Assembly: GCF_000285575.1 (NCBI RefSeq)
Contig: NZ_HE611053.1
Span: 284,423 to 348,422 of the forward strand
DNA: 64,000 nucleotides
Source of the DNA: Clostridium senegalense JC122
GTDB lineage: Bacteria > Bacillota > Clostridia > Clostridiales > Clostridiaceae
Direction: 5' to 3'
Made by a program: the position numbers and the translations under genes. Shown here in pieces: positions 37,020 through 47,165 of the stretch. The notes below the pieces were generated by a model. It saw only the letters and a list, made by a program, of their open reading frames with translations, ran no database searches and was not told the origin of the DNA. Position 1 is the stretch's first letter. Every line of letters begins with the position of its first letter.

Positions 37020-38219
37020 TTATTTCATTGATTGAATAATACTATCAACAACGTCAGCAATTGAATCCTTATCTTGTTCTTTTACGCTGGAGTTAACTGA
37101 TATATCATTATCTAAAATAGTCATTTCTTTCATATAACTTAAATGTTTACGCATTAATCTTCCTGATTGAGGAGCCCAAGAACCATTTTCTATAAGAGCA
37201 AAAGTACGTTTTTGAACATTTAGTGCTTTCATATCCATCAGATATGCTAACATTGGTGGATAAATATTTAAGTTGTAAGTTACACAAGCAAGAACTATAT
37301 GACTGTATTTAAATGTTTCAGAAATCAAATATGAAACATGAGTTTTTGAAACATCATACATAACCACATTAGTTATTCCTTTTTTAACTAACTCTGTTGC
37401 TAAATTATTAGCAGCATCTTCTGTATTTCCATACATTGTTCCATAAACAATCATTACGCCTTTTTCTTCAGGTTCATATCTACTCCACTTATCATATTTA
37501 TCTAAAAAATATCCTAAATCACTACGCCATACTGGTCCATGTAATGGGCATATAGTTTTAATATTAAGAGTACTTGCCTTCTTTAAAAGAGCTTGAACTT
37601 GAACGCCATACTTACCTACAATATTTGTATAATATCTTCTAGCTTCATCAATCCAATCTCTATCAAAGTTTACTTCATCGTTAAACATTTTACCATCCAA
37701 TGCACCAAAAGTACCAAAGGCATCAGCAGCAAATAACACACCATTAGTAGTATCAAATGTTACCATAACTTCTGGCCAATGTACCATTGGAGCAAACATA
37801 AATGCAACCTTATGTTTGCCGAAGGACATAGTATCGCCTTCTTTAACTGTTATTACTCTGTCTTTAACATTAAAATCAAATTGATGCATAAACAGGGAAG
37901 CTTTTTCAGTACATACAATCTTTACATTTGGATAACGAAGAATAATTTCTTCAATGGAAGCTGCATGATCTGGTTCCATATGGTTGATTACCATGTAATC
38001 TAAATCTCTATCTCCTAAAACCCCTTTAATATTTTCAAGGAATTGACGGCAAATTGACCAATCAACTGTATCAAATAACACTGTCTTCTCATCTAAAAGC
38101 AAGTAAGAGTTATATGAAACCCCTTTTTCAATGGGATGAATATTTTCAAATAGAGCAAGTCGATGGTCATTACCACCAACCCAATAAAGATCTTCAGTTA
38201 TATTTCTAACACAATACAT
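37020..38219 (-). CDS. Flavodiiron protein (FprA type)
   Basis: 399 residues. The N-terminal metallo-beta-lactamase domain holds the diiron ligands His80-x-Glu82-x-Asp84-His85 (NHMEPDHA), His147, Asp166 and His227. The C-terminal flavodoxin domain begins at ~255 (IVYGTMYGNTEDAANN) and binds FMN. It reduces O2 to water or NO to N2O in the cytosol of anaerobes and receives electrons from rubredoxin. The upstream gene, 55 nt away, encodes an acyl-CoA dehydrogenase with a C-terminal rubredoxin, a plausible electron donor. Confidence 0.93.
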   Translation of the reverse strand: MYCVRNITEDLYWVGGNDHRLALFENIHPIEKGVSYNSYLLLDEKTVLFDTVDWSICRQFLENIKGVLGDRDLDYMVINHMEPDHAASIEEIILRYPNVKIVCTEKASLFMHQFDFNVKDRVITVKEGDTMSFGKHKVAFMFAPMVHWPEVMVTFDTTNGVLFAADAFGTFGALDGKMFNDEVNFDRDWIDEARRYYTNIVGKYGVQVQALLKKASTLNIKTICPLHGPVWRSDLGYFLDKYDKWSRYEPEEKGVMIVYGTMYGNTEDAANNLATELVKKGITNVVMYDVSKTHVSYLISETFKYSHIVLACVTYNLNIYPPMLAYLMDMKALNVQKRTFALIENGSWAPQSGRLMRKHLSYMKEMTILDNDISVNSSVKEQDKDSIADVVDSIIQSMK

Positions 38220-38274
38220 AGTATTTAATCCCCCTTTTCGTTAAAAGCACATTATTATATTTATTTTTAGAAAA

Positions 38275-40185
38275 TCAAATTTCTATAAACATATCCTTTC
38301 CCTCACCACAAGCAGGGCAGGTCCAATCCTCAGGTATTTTTTCAAAAGTTGTTCCTGGATTTATATCACCTTCAAAATCTCCTAAGCTAGGATCATATTC
38401 GTAACCGCATCCATTACATACATAATGTTTCCAAGTTGGGTGGGTCTCTTTTGGAATCACTCTTTTCATTTTTTTCATTGGTGGCGCTGCTTTTTTGGGT
38501 TCTCCATTATCAAAAGCATCAGTAAGCAATGGTAATATTTCCATTAAATCTCCAACAATTCCGTAATCTGAGTTTTTGAAAATCTTTGCATTAGGATTAT
38601 TATTTATAGCAACAATTGTAGAAGCTTCCTTTATACCTTTCAAATGTTGAATTGCACCTGAAATACCGCAAGCAATATACAAATTTCCTTTGAATTTTTG
38701 ACCGGACATACCAACGTATCTATCCAATGGTACATATTTAAGTGTTTCTGCTACTGGGCGAGAAGAACCTATGGCTGCACCAGCTTGAACTGCTAAATCT
38801 TCTATAAGTTTCATATTTTCTTTTTCTCCTATGCCGAGTCCTGCACTGACCACTCTTTCAGCTTTATTTATAGGAGTATCTATAGGAATTCCAACTGTGA
38901 AATCATAACCATCTTCCTTAAGAGCTTTTACAAGAGCATCTACTTTTTCCTTAGCAGTTCCTTCTTTGAAAATCACTTTTTTACGATAACCTGTAGTAGC
39001 AGATTTATTTTTATAAGTTTCACCTGCATTCTTAGTTTTTGGCATTTTACCTATTATATTAGCAGCTATAACAACGCGTTGAATTTCATTAGTTCCTTCA
39101 TATATTGTACAAATCTTAGCATCTCTATAAGCACGTTCAACTTCCATACCTTTCATATAGCCACTTCCACCAAATATTTGAAGAGCGTCGTTTACAATCT
39201 CGAGACAAACATCAGAAGCATATTGTTTTGCCATAGCAGCTTCCATACTATATCTCTCATGATTTTCTTTCATATCTGCTGCACTATAAATAAGCAATCT
39301 AGCTGCTCTAAGCTTTGTAGCCATATCTGCTAACTTAAAAGCAATAATCTGTTGGTTACAAATAGGTTTACCAAACTGAATTCTTTCTTTTGAATACTCA
39401 AGTGCATGTTCATATGCTCCTTGAGCAATGCCAAGAGCCTGAGCTGCAATCCCAATACGACCACCATCCAATGTGGACATAGCAATTTTAAAACCATCTC
39501 CTTCTTTGCCTAATAGATTTTCTTTAGGGACTTTTACGTCGCTAAAAATCAACTCTCCAGTGGCAGAAGAACGAATACCCATCTTATCATAATGTTTACC
39601 AAAACTAAAACCTTCCCATCCCTTTTCTACAATAAAAGCACTAATACCACGAGTACCTATATCTGGTGTAGTAACTGCAAAAATAATATAAATGTCAGCC
39701 TCACCTGCATTAGTTATAAAAATCTTTTCTCCATTTAAAATATAATAATCCCCTTCTAAAACAGCTGTGGTCTCTGTACCTCCAGCATCACTGCCAGCAT
39801 TTTCTTCCGTAAGACCAAAGGCTCCAATTTTTTCTCCTTTTGCAAGTGGAACTAAATATTTTTGCTTCTGCTCCTCTGTCCCATAAGCAGAAATTGGATA
39901 TGCACCTAAAGATGTATGAGCTGAAAGAATTACGCCTGTACCACCATCTACTCTTGATAACTCTTCAACAGCAATAGCATAGCTAATTACATCTAAACCT
40001 GCTCCGCCATATTTTTTTGAATATGGTATGCCCATCAGACCTATATCAGCCAACTTATGAATTTGCTCCAAAGGAAATTTATTTTCTTGATCTAACATAA
40101 ATGCAATAGGTTTAATTTCTTCTTCAGCAAACTCTCTTATTTTCATCCTCAACTTTTCATGTTGTTCCATAGTCTTAAATAGCAT
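38275..40185 (-). CDS. Acyl-CoA dehydrogenase-EtfA-rubredoxin fusion
   Basis: 636 residues in three parts. Residues 1-380 are a complete acyl-CoA dehydrogenase ([21 protein letters not shown]..., [12 protein letters not shown] with the Glu near the active site). Residues ~400-575 are the FAD-binding C-terminal domain of EtfA ([33 protein letters not shown]). Residues ~585-636 are rubredoxin with [10 protein letters not shown] and CPACG iron ligands. It would pass electrons from acyl-CoA through flavins to iron, and from there to the flavodiiron protein encoded next in the operon. No EtfB gene is nearby. The start has AAAGGAGG. Confidence 0.92.
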   Translation of the reverse strand: MLFKTMEQHEKLRMKIREFAEEEIKPIAFMLDQENKFPLEQIHKLADIGLMGIPYSKKYGGAGLDVISYAIAVEELSRVDGGTGVILSAHTSLGAYPISAYGTEEQKQKYLVPLAKGEKIGAFGLTEENAGSDAGGTETTAVLEGDYYILNGEKIFITNAGEADIYIIFAVTTPDIGTRGISAFIVEKGWEGFSFGKHYDKMGIRSSATGELIFSDVKVPKENLLGKEGDGFKIAMSTLDGGRIGIAAQALGIAQGAYEHALEYSKERIQFGKPICNQQIIAFKLADMATKLRAARLLIYSAADMKENHERYSMEAAMAKQYASDVCLEIVNDALQIFGGSGYMKGMEVERAYRDAKICTIYEGTNEIQRVVIAANIIGKMPKTKNAGETYKNKSATTGYRKKVIFKEGTAKEKVDALVKALKEDGYDFTVGIPIDTPINKAERVVSAGLGIGEKENMKLIEDLAVQAGAAIGSSRPVAETLKYVPLDRYVGMSGQKFKGNLYIACGISGAIQHLKGIKEASTIVAINNNPNAKIFKNSDYGIVGDLMEILPLLTDAFDNGEPKKAAPPMKKMKRVIPKETHPTWKHYVCNGCGYEYDPSLGDFEGDINPGTTFEKIPEDWTCPACGEGKDMFIEI

Positions 40186-40437
40186 AGATATACCTCCTTT
40201 AAATTAAAATAATATATAAATATTCTTCTTTAATGAATTTTTATAATTAGAGCTTCTTAACCTTAAACATATTCTACAAATCTTTTTTACTTATATGAAA
40301 GCCATATAATAAATATGTTTTACAGAATCAATTGTTTTGTAATTATAGTCCTATATAGTCTATTAAAAAAATTTCAAGGCTATTACTTTTCTTTTTCTTA
40401 TTGTTGAACAATCCTGAAAAATACTAAAAATAAAAAA

Positions 40438-40455
40438 AGGTCTTTTAAAACCTTA
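40438..40455 (-). terminator. Short hairpin with T7 tail (minus strand)
   Basis: AAGGT and ACCTT (40438-40442, 40451-40455) pair around a U-rich loop and are followed on the minus strand by TTTTTTTATTTTT. It is probably a second terminator of the radical SAM gene, after the stronger one at 40505-40537. The rest of 40186-40606 holds only that hairpin and the operon promoter. Confidence 0.4.
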
Positions 40456-40504
40456 ATTATATTGAGCTTGCTTTTAGAGATAGATTATTATATTTTTTAA
40501 ACCA

Positions 40505-40537
40505 AAAACCCAGTTATAATCATTATAACTGGGTTTT
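40505..40537. terminator. Terminator of the radical SAM gene
   Basis: AAAACCCAGTTATAA (40505-40519) and 40523-40537 are a perfect 15-bp stem with a 3-nt loop. It lies 70 nt past the stop at 40607. Confidence 0.8.
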
Positions 40538-40606
40538 AATTTATAATTCTTTATTCAACTTAACTGTATTTTTTTATATTCCTTGGACAATAAAAATTAA
40601 AATTAT

Positions 40607-41731
40607 CTAAAAAAGTAACTCTCCTGGTTTATAACCGTTAGGTAATTCTTCTTCACATAAGAATTTGAAATTGTCATCACGTAATATTGGTAAAAATGCC
40701 TCATATGGTATTCTAGGGAACTCACAAGCGTATGGACTTGCTCCAAACCATTTACCTTCTTTACTACTTAAATTTAAATCTCTAGCAAATTTTGTATGGT
40801 TTGAACAATCATGAACTGCTAAATCCCAATTTTCCTCATCAGCCACTTTCATTAATTTGAAAGTTAATTCTCTGCTCCAAATTGGAGAAATATAACCATG
40901 TCTAGAAATATACATGTTTTCTCCAAAATAGTTATCTATGTTATTCTCATTTAAATGTAATTCTGCACAATTTATAAAGTCAAGTTTTGTGTCTAAAATT
41001 GCTTGCTTTTTCTTAAAGAATACTTCAAAAAATTCAGGAGTCATTGGAGTTTCAATACCTACACTTTTAATGTATTTTTTTGCTATTTTTATGTTTTCAA
41101 TAACTTTATCTGAACAATTAGATGCACCTAAATTAAAACGTATCTCATCAAGACCAGCTTCACCTAAAGCTTTTAATGTTTCTTCTGTAGCCAAAATCCC
41201 ATTTGTATATAAATGTTGATGGATTTTCGCATCACTAAATTTCTTTACAACTGAATAGTATTTTTCAATTTCCATAAATGGTTCTAAATAAACATAAGAG
41301 ATACCAGTAGGTTTGTTATGTATGGAAAGAAGTAACTCAATATCCTTTTCGTAAAACTTTGTACCACCAATTTCCCACATACCTTCACCAATTGGTGGAA
41401 TGTTATCTAAATCACCATAGTTGTAACAAAACTTACATTCTATGTTACATTTATTTGTTTTTCTAATGGCACTTAAGCCAGTTCCTTTAAGACAAGAATG
41501 ACATCCTTTAGAAAATTTATTTTCATTTCCTACGAAAAAAGTTCTATTCTCTAGAGTTTTTAACCCTTTAATTTCTGACATTAATATATTATTTCTATGA
41601 TCAATTGCCTCTTCAATTTGTGCAAATGTAGCGTAAACAATTTCTTGTTGTTTTACCATAAGTTCCTCATCTTCTGGTAACATTGAAAAAAATTCAATCC
41701 ATTTTAATGCGTCTTCTTTTGAAATTTTCAT
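40607..41731 (-). CDS. Radical SAM protein of unknown function
   Basis: 374 residues. The SAM-cluster motif is Cys95-x3-Cys99-x2-Cys102 (CNIECKFCYNYG), placed late because ~90 residues precede it, with an extra pair Cys77-x2-Cys80 (GCHSCLKG) just before it and further Cys near the C-terminus. The barrel continues with YVYLEPFMEIEKY and LYTNGILATEE strands. It could reductively activate or modify a substrate through a 5'-deoxyadenosyl radical. No pathway gene is adjacent, and it is transcribed alone. Confidence 0.8.
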   Translation of the reverse strand: MKISKEDALKWIEFFSMLPEDEELMVKQQEIVYATFAQIEEAIDHRNNILMSEIKGLKTLENRTFFVGNENKFSKGCHSCLKGTGLSAIRKTNKCNIECKFCYNYGDLDNIPPIGEGMWEIGGTKFYEKDIELLLSIHNKPTGISYVYLEPFMEIEKYYSVVKKFSDAKIHQHLYTNGILATEETLKALGEAGLDEIRFNLGASNCSDKVIENIKIAKKYIKSVGIETPMTPEFFEVFFKKKQAILDTKLDFINCAELHLNENNIDNYFGENMYISRHGYISPIWSRELTFKLMKVADEENWDLAVHDCSNHTKFARDLNLSSKEGKWFGASPYACEFPRIPYEAFLPILRDDNFKFLCEEELPNGYKPGELLF

Positions 41732-42604
41732 ACTATATCCTCCTCTAATTATGTATCACTACTATTTATATCTTCTTCCCAGCTTAATGAACAGTATTTT
41801 TACTAGTTTTAATTTTGTTTTGCTCAATTCACTTACTAAAATTAAGATATAAATTATGAAAGAACTCTTCTTTCGTTATTTCTTGTATTTTTATCTAATT
41901 CTGTTTCATATCCGTTTTGAAATGTTTATTTATATCCCAAACGTTAAAAATTCAACATTTTTATTTGTTGTATTTTATTTATCATTAATTTAAATTATGT
42001 TCATGCCATATAAATTACTATCTTCTATACACTGCAATTTGTGCAAGTATATCATTACATTTTGTATAAAATTACTTTAAAGGCATTGAATAAATCTAAA
42101 TTTAATCTCATTTCTCTATATGAATTAAATTACAAAAGTATTATAACATATAAATATATGCTAATTCTATACACACATCTTATTAAATCTAATCTCTATA
42201 CCTCTGACATTACCACTAAAACTTATAACATTTTTTTACCTATTAAATTTTTTCAACTTTTTTATTTCATCTTTTTAAATTAGAATTCTATTAATTTTTA
42301 ATTTATTATCACGTTGAAAAATTTAAATATAATAAGACCACTGAAAATCAGTATACTTTTCAGTAGTCTTTATAATACTTCCTTTTTTGTATAGTTCTTA
42401 TTTTAAATTTTGAACTTATTTAATTTTATCTAATAATATTTTCTTTTTTCTAGCTTATATTTCAAAATTTTTAATATACTCATTTTGAAAGTACTAATTG
42501 CTTAATTTGCTGAATTTATGTAAATATTATTTTTCTTGTTACCATTCCTTAGTAGCTTCCATATTTTAAATAGAAACCCATTGACTTTTCCTTTCCAAAT
42601 TAGT
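41732..42604. other. Long intergenic region without a supported gene
   Basis: 873 bp at very high A+T. An 80-codon plus-strand frame (42041-42283) has no ribosome site and low-complexity content. The only clear element is a hairpin at 42334-42370, probably the terminator of the helicase gene. Confidence 0.5.
42334..42370 (-). terminator. Probable terminator of the SF1 helicase gene
   Basis: AAGACCACTGAAAA (42334-42347) pairs with TTTTCAGTAGTCTT (42357-42370) with one wobble. It lies 235 nt past the stop. Confidence 0.55.
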
Positions 42605-45600
42605 TCATTTTTCATTCTCAATTAATTTAATAGCTTCTTTAAAATAAGGCTTATTTCCCCATAGTTCTTTATCTCCTACAATCACAATTCTTTTTTTTGC
42701 TCTTGTAACTGCTACATTTAATATATTAGGAGATTTAGACGCCCAATTCACAGCCCCTTCATGTTCTTTATCTACCCCTAAACAAATTATTACTATGTCT
42801 GCTTCTTTACCTTGAAATGTATGAACTGTTCCTATTGATTTTTTTATCCACTCATCTAAAGATTTACTATCTATAAAATCAAATTCATTTTTTAAATCTT
42901 TAATTCTATTTTTAAGTCCATTTACTACAGTCGTAAATGGTGAAATTACATATAAATTAGGAAGTCTATTATCAACAATGCATTTTTTTATTTGTCTATA
43001 TATAACTTCTCCTTGTTCTGGAACATAGTGCGATTTTCCATCACAACTATTTCCCTTACAATCAATCCATGTACTCTTTTCAATAGGCAAATTTTTATCC
43101 TTACTTAATGTTGCATATATCATTTTATTCTCATAAGCTATCTTATTACTTATATTAAACATAGGATTTTCACATCTTCTATGAACCCTTAAAGGACATC
43201 CTATCCACAATTCCTCACGATTTGTTCCATATTTATTTATTTTATCAGCCATTCCTTGCACTGATAAAGTTTTCGACACTATATCTTCTACATTCCAAGC
43301 CTTACCTATTACTTCAAGTAATGATAATGGAGCAGTTGATACTGGTTCTACTTGTAACGGATCTCCAACAACAATAACCCTTCTCGAACGCCAAATGGCT
43401 CCAAGTGCAGTTTGTGGTAATGCCTGACCTGCTTCATCTATAAGTAACCATCCTATTTCTTCTCTTCCTAAATGTTTATACATTCTTGATATAGATGCAA
43501 ATGGACTTGATATTACTGGAACTACCAGAAATAGAGTATTCCATAATTCATTCATATATTTTAAATAATTACCTTGCATTTCAGTCCCTGAAAGGTAATT
43601 CATAACTAATCCCATATTACTTTTCATTGGTTTTTCAGCATTTAATATGAATGCTTTATGCAATTGTAATGATAATAAAAATAATTCACACCTCTTATTA
43701 TTCAGTTCTTCAGTTATCCATAAACAATATATTTGTTGGTTATTTTTTGAATTTTTCCAATATCTTTCGGGATACAAATCTCCTACTTTACCTAACCAAT
43801 CGTCTTTTATTTTATTAATGGTATCCAACTTAATTAAATCTTGTTTTAAATTTTTCTCTAATTCAGTCTTTTGTACTTTAAATTTATCTAAGATATCTTT
43901 AATATCATTTAAATCACTATTTGATTCTAACAAATCAACTAATAACTTTTTCTTCTCTTTATTGTTAGATTCTAACTCTAAAACATATCCTCTATACTTC
44001 TTTCTATTTAAGATTCTACTTAAAAATGATGGTTTATCATTTAAATGGCATTTAATTATCTCATCTAATATATTAATTGATTCTTTTAATTTTACATTAA
44101 TTTGTTCTGTTTTTTTATAATCGTTTTCACTGGATTTTATATAATTTTCTACATCCTTTATTCTACTATTAGTTGTACTAATACTATTTTTTACTTCTTT
44201 TTCTTCATCTAATACTTCCTTAAATTTATCTAATTTATTTATATATTCTTCTATCTCATTATATTTATCTAAAAATCTCTGTTTCTCTTCTTCCCAACTT
44301 TGAACTTTATTTTTCTCATCTTCATTTTTGTGAATTTTATAAAAACCTCCCCACCAAAAATTATTTACAAATTTTGAACAATTAGCTTTTTTGCCTAAGG
44401 AGGCTGAAATTAAACCCCAAGTTTCCATGTTTAAAACTTTATTTGAAAAATCCTTAAAATAATCTGATCCTATCTCATTATAAAAACCTTCTATAGCTCC
44501 TATCTCGGGTAATTCTTTGGATATATTTTCAACAGCATTATTATTATTAGAAACTATTGTTATTCCATATCCCTTTAAATTTTCATTTAATATGTATGGA
44601 TAAAATGGAATATCGTTTCCTTTATTATTTTTAACCTTAATACAGTAGTCACTTTTTTCAAATGCTTCTTCTGGATGTTTATACTTAGCTAATTCTCGTG
44701 CTCTATTAACTACAACATTGCTAATGATATCTCTTAATAATGTTGTTTTTCCTGTCCCTGGTGGTCCATTTACTGAAAATACACCACTACTATTAACTAA
44801 CTGTTTTAGGGCTGTATTTACTGCTACTTGTTGCATTAAACTTAACCCATATTTTGAAGGCCATTTACCCATAGGTATATTCTTAGGCTCTAAAGCAAGC
44901 TCTATCTGTTTAATATCATTTTCTATATCTATTTTTTCCATATTATTATATTGCAGAATAAAATCTTTAAATGCTTTACCATAATTGTTTACTTTCACTT
45001 CATTAATTAATTTTTCTATATCATTTAAATAGAAACTATTTAAATATGTATCAGTCTCTTCATTATCACTACTTTTTTTATTTCAAATTCTTCTACTTTA
45101 AACTTTCTTTTTACTAATAACCAATTTTTATTAAACCACTTAAATTGTTTCAGTATTTCATCAAAAAAATTATTTAAAGTATCGTAATTAACACTTTTCA
45201 ACTTATTAATTGCAATACTTTCAATCTCCTCTACAAAAAGTTTAAATTCATTAGAACTATTGGTTGTATTTATATTTCCAGAAATAAGTTCATTTATAGC
45301 ATATGGTAATGTTGGCATTTTTATAGATTCCTCAATATACTCTCCTTTTTCATTTACCTTAAAAATACATAAACATGAAAATCCAGAAATTTTTTCTGGC
45401 AGTCCTTCTTTATCTCCATACTTATTAATTATAAAATCTACTAAATCTGAATTCTTATATATACCTAGATAAACTTCAAAATTTTTATCTTTTTTATTAT
45501 TTAGCCAAGGAAATTCTTCACAATATGATTTTTTATCAAATTCAATTCTAAACTCTGAAAATTTCTCAATTGTATACCAATAATATAATTTATTTGTAAT

Positions 45601-45612
45601 TTCTTTCATCAT
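42605..45612 (-). pseudogene. Large Upf1-like SF1 helicase, frameshifted
   Basis: The start at 45612 or 45609 (AGGGGG site) gives a 190-residue domain ending EFEIKKVV...-stop at 45040. One more base in the T7 run 45073-45079 continues as KKSSDNEETDTYLNSFYLND and joins the helicase frame, for 1002 residues. Helicase motifs: Walker A NGPPGTGKTTL, a ~300-residue coiled insertion, motif II LLIDEAGQALP, motif III VVGDPLQVEP, motif V GTVHTFQGKEADI, motif VI NVAVTRAKKRIVIVGD. This is the DNA2/NAM7/Upf1 SF1B type. The N-terminal domain is not recognised. Stand-alone SF1 helicases of this kind occur in defence islands, and this one is 6 kb from one. Confidence 0.8.
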
Positions 45613-45761
45613 TACCCCCTAAATTTAGTAACTATCTCTTTTAACTTATATAAAAATTTATTTTCTCATCTGAAAAGTAATTTGCTATAAAATAAGATAT
45701 TTTTAGCCATTTAATCTCATTAAACTACAATATTTTTTAGAACATGCATATTATACCACAT

Positions 45762-45811
45762 ATTAGTAAAATATTAGATATTTTACTAATATAATCTAAT
45801 ATTTTACTAAT
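45762..45811 (-). promoter_or_regulatory. Triple ATATTTTACTAAT operator-like cluster above the helicase gene
   Basis: ATTAGTAAAATATTAGAT (45762-45779) is the exact reverse complement of 45794-45811, and a further direct TTTTACTAAT lies between them (45781-45790). Three half-sites in 50 bp, ~150 bp upstream of the helicase start, look like a repressor site. The binding protein is unknown. Confidence 0.45.
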
Positions 45812-45941
45812 TTATTCTAATATATATTTCTTATGATATATGATTTAATTTATTAACTTCCTGTTTTCGTATATTTACATTAAACTTCTATTTAAAACAC
45901 TAGTTTTAAAACTTAATTTAATATTTCATATATAAAATCAC

Positions 45942-45987
45942 ATAGAAAAAGTCCTAGAAATAAGAAAATTCATAGGACTTTTTCTAT
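45942..45987. terminator. Terminator of the SDR-aminotransferase-MFS-ADH operon
   Basis: ATAGAAAAAGTCCTA (45942-45956) pairs perfectly with 45973-45987, and lies ~80 nt past the alcohol dehydrogenase stop. Confidence 0.8.
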
Positions 45988-46064
45988 AGAGTTTTAAGTT
46001 AAGTTATATATTTTGTATTCTAATATTTTTTAAACAATAAGTATTATATTTAAATTTTTGCTAT

Positions 46065-47165
46065 TTATTTTGATATACGAATAACTGGTTTTATTACTTT
46101 TCCATCATGAGAGTCTTTAAATGCTTGTTCTATATCTTCAAAGTCATAAACAGTAATAATTTTATCAATAGGAAATCTTCCTTCTTTATACATTCTAATT
46201 ATTTCTGGTATATATACTTGAGCAATACATTCGCCTTCACAGGTTCCACGTAAAGTCCTCATATTCATTAAAATATCTTCTCCAATATTAAAGGAATCAA
46301 TTATTCCACTAGAACCTAATACAAATATTGAACCATTAAAAGAAGATGCTTTAATAGCTTTTTCTATCATAGGTCCAAATCCACTAGTGTCTATACAATA
46401 ATCTACACCTCCTGGAACTATTTCATGAATTGATTTAACTATGTCATCTACTTCTTTTCTATTAATTGTATGCGTAGCACCAAGTTCTTTTGCAAGTTCT
46501 AAGCTTTTACTGTTACCACCAATTGCTATAATTTCTTTACAGTGTTCCATATTAGCTGCCATAATTGCACTAAGTCCAACTGCTCCCATTCCTAAAACTG
46601 CAATTGTAGAGTTTATACTAGGTTTTATTATATTAGTTATTGTTCCTGCTCCTGTCTGTATACCGCAACCAAGTGGTGCAGCTATTTCTAAATTAACATC
46701 TTTATCAATTTTAATTGCACTTCTACTATTAATTACTGAATGTGTAGCAAAAGAAGATTGTGCAAAGAACATTGCTATATCTTCACCATTTTTACTTAAT
46801 CTACTTTTTCCATCAGCTGCAGTTCCACCAAAATTTATTTCATTGTAATGATCACAGTAAAAAGGTTTACCACTTCTACAAGCTGCACAATTTCCACAGT
46901 ATCCGTATGAAAAAACTACATGGTCACCTACTTGAAAATTTTTCACCTCTGCCCCAACTTTTTCAATAATTCCTGCCCCTTCATGACCAAAAACAGCCGG
47001 GAACTTTTGATTCATACCACCTTGTCTACCAAATTCATCAGTATGACAGATACCACTTGCTACTACTTTAACAATTAGTTCATCATCTTTTGGCTCTGCA
47101 AGGTCAATCTCTTCAAATACAAAAGGTCCACCTTTTGTATTAACAACTGCCGCTTTTATCTTCAT
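46065..47165 (-). CDS. Zinc-dependent NAD(P) alcohol dehydrogenase
   Basis: 366 residues, MDR family, aryl/benzyl-alcohol dehydrogenase-like. Catalytic zinc ligands are Cys40, His61-Glu62 (GHEGAG) and a later Cys. Structural zinc ligands are Cys90, Cys93, Cys96 and Cys104 (CGNCAAC...YC). The nucleotide-binding GMGAVGLSA motif follows at ~195. It interconverts alcohol and aldehyde using NAD(P). Its start lies inside the 3' end of the MFS gene (26-nt overlap, with its AGGAGG in the MFS frame), so translation is coupled. It is last in a four-gene operon. Confidence 0.9.
   Translation of the reverse strand: MKIKAAVVNTKGGPFVFEEIDLAEPKDDELIVKVVASGICHTDEFGRQGGMNQKFPAVFGHEGAGIIEKVGAEVKNFQVGDHVVFSYGYCGNCAACRSGKPFYCDHYNEINFGGTAADGKSRLSKNGEDIAMFFAQSSFATHSVINSRSAIKIDKDVNLEIAAPLGCGIQTGAGTITNIIKPSINSTIAVLGMGAVGLSAIMAANMEHCKEIIAIGGNSKSLELAKELGATHTINRKEVDDIVKSIHEIVPGGVDYCIDTSGFGPMIEKAIKASSFNGSIFVLGSSGIIDSFNIGEDILMNMRTLRGTCEGECIAQVYIPEIIRMYKEGRFPIDKIITVYDFEDIEQAFKDSHDGKVIKPVIRISK

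Noticed and set aside
42041-42283. 80-codon plus-strand frame in the 41.7-42.6 kb gap
   Set aside because: No ribosome site and low-complexity content.
43647-44120. 157-codon plus-strand frame
   Set aside because: Antisense to the helicase coiled region; Asn/Ser/Phe-rich with no start signal.
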